From the NCBI GenBank assembly GCA_028284395.1, contig JANQRV010000127.1, positions 1 to 33,017 of the forward strand: a stretch of 33,017 bases of DNA, written 5' to 3'. Below are positions 32,874 to 33,017 of the stretch, piece after piece. Made by a program: the position numbers and the translations under genes. The notes beneath the pieces are model-generated. The model did no database searches, had not been told where the DNA came from, and was given only the letters and a program-made list of their open reading frames with translations. The first letter of the stretch is position 1. Each line of letters begins with the position of its first letter. This DNA is from Saprospiraceae bacterium. GTDB taxonomy: Bacteria; Bacteroidota; Bacteroidia; Chitinophagales; Saprospiraceae.

Positions 32874-33017
32874 TAAGATCCTCTTAGGTTTGTTTTTAAA
32901 CTTTTCAAGGTTAGTTACAAAACCAACTTTTGACCCCAGTTACTTTCAAGCGCTGCTATGCAGTGAAAAATTGACTGCAATTGGACTTAAAATTCGTGTT
33001 TTTCACCAGCAGCAGAA
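32874..33017. other. Right-edge non-coding sequence
   Basis: 144 bp upstream of the membrane AraC gene. A TAACCTTG sequence on the minus strand is one mismatch from the -7 consensus; no gene or strong structure is seen. Confidence 0.5.

Overview
The window looks like chromosomal DNA from a member of the Bacteroidota, probably near the Saprospiria (Lewinella/Haliscomenobacter-like); the phylum call is firm and the family call is inference. Reasons: a one-protein hybrid two-component system with AraC output, beta-propeller (Reg_prop/Y_Y_Y) sensors, a DUF2911 protein, several TAnnTTTG-type -7 promoter boxes, and no clear Shine-Dalgarno sequences. No tRNA, rRNA, CRISPR array or intact insertion sequence was seen.

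Layout. (1) 1-4950, minus strand: a 1357-residue hybrid sensor/AraC regulator. Downstream on the same strand is an unrecognised gene cut by the window edge. Between them lie three 9-bp direct repeats at exactly 21-bp steps and a -7 box. (2) 5056-12959, plus strand: a secreted-propeller/TM/class III cyclase, then a BlaI-type repressor and a BlaR1-like M56 membrane peptidase overlapping by 4 bp, then a secreted prolyl oligopeptidase. The same palindrome (TGCTAA-AAAA-TTAGCA) sits just before the repressor and just before the oligopeptidase, so the three probably form one regulon. (3) 12960-14588: a gene-poor stretch with a decayed lipoprotein start, then an endonuclease/exonuclease/phosphatase-fold protein. 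(4) 14601-25116, minus strand: an apparent operon of a 14-repeat propeller cyclase, two secreted S1 sulfatases and a 7TM histidine kinase-receiver-cyclase fusion. (5) 25308-28095: a MarR regulator with a perfect 24-bp palindrome in front, a 184-bp inverted-repeat-bounded non-coding element, a YD-repeat-like secreted protein and a DUF2911 protein. (6) 28096-33017: a visibly more AT-rich accessory stretch with a kinase/APH-fold protein, an unknown protein, a PAP2-type protein and a membrane AraC regulator, interrupted by a GC-richer secreted protein made of two Cys-rich repeats and followed by a strong bidirectional hairpin.

How the genes fit together. The window is dominated by signal input: four very large sensors (one AraC-output hybrid kinase and three class III cyclases) in about 25 kb. 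Two cyclases with unrelated sensors carry the same C-terminal module (KFVP linker, cyclase, YECFDGD, helical tail, WDG). The sulfatases are translationally coupled to a propeller cyclase, suggesting sensing of sulfated glycans linked to cyclic-nucleotide signalling. The most testable proposal is a BlaI/BlaR1-like switch whose penicillin-binding sensor is replaced by HEAT-like repeats and whose target is a secreted prolyl oligopeptidase.
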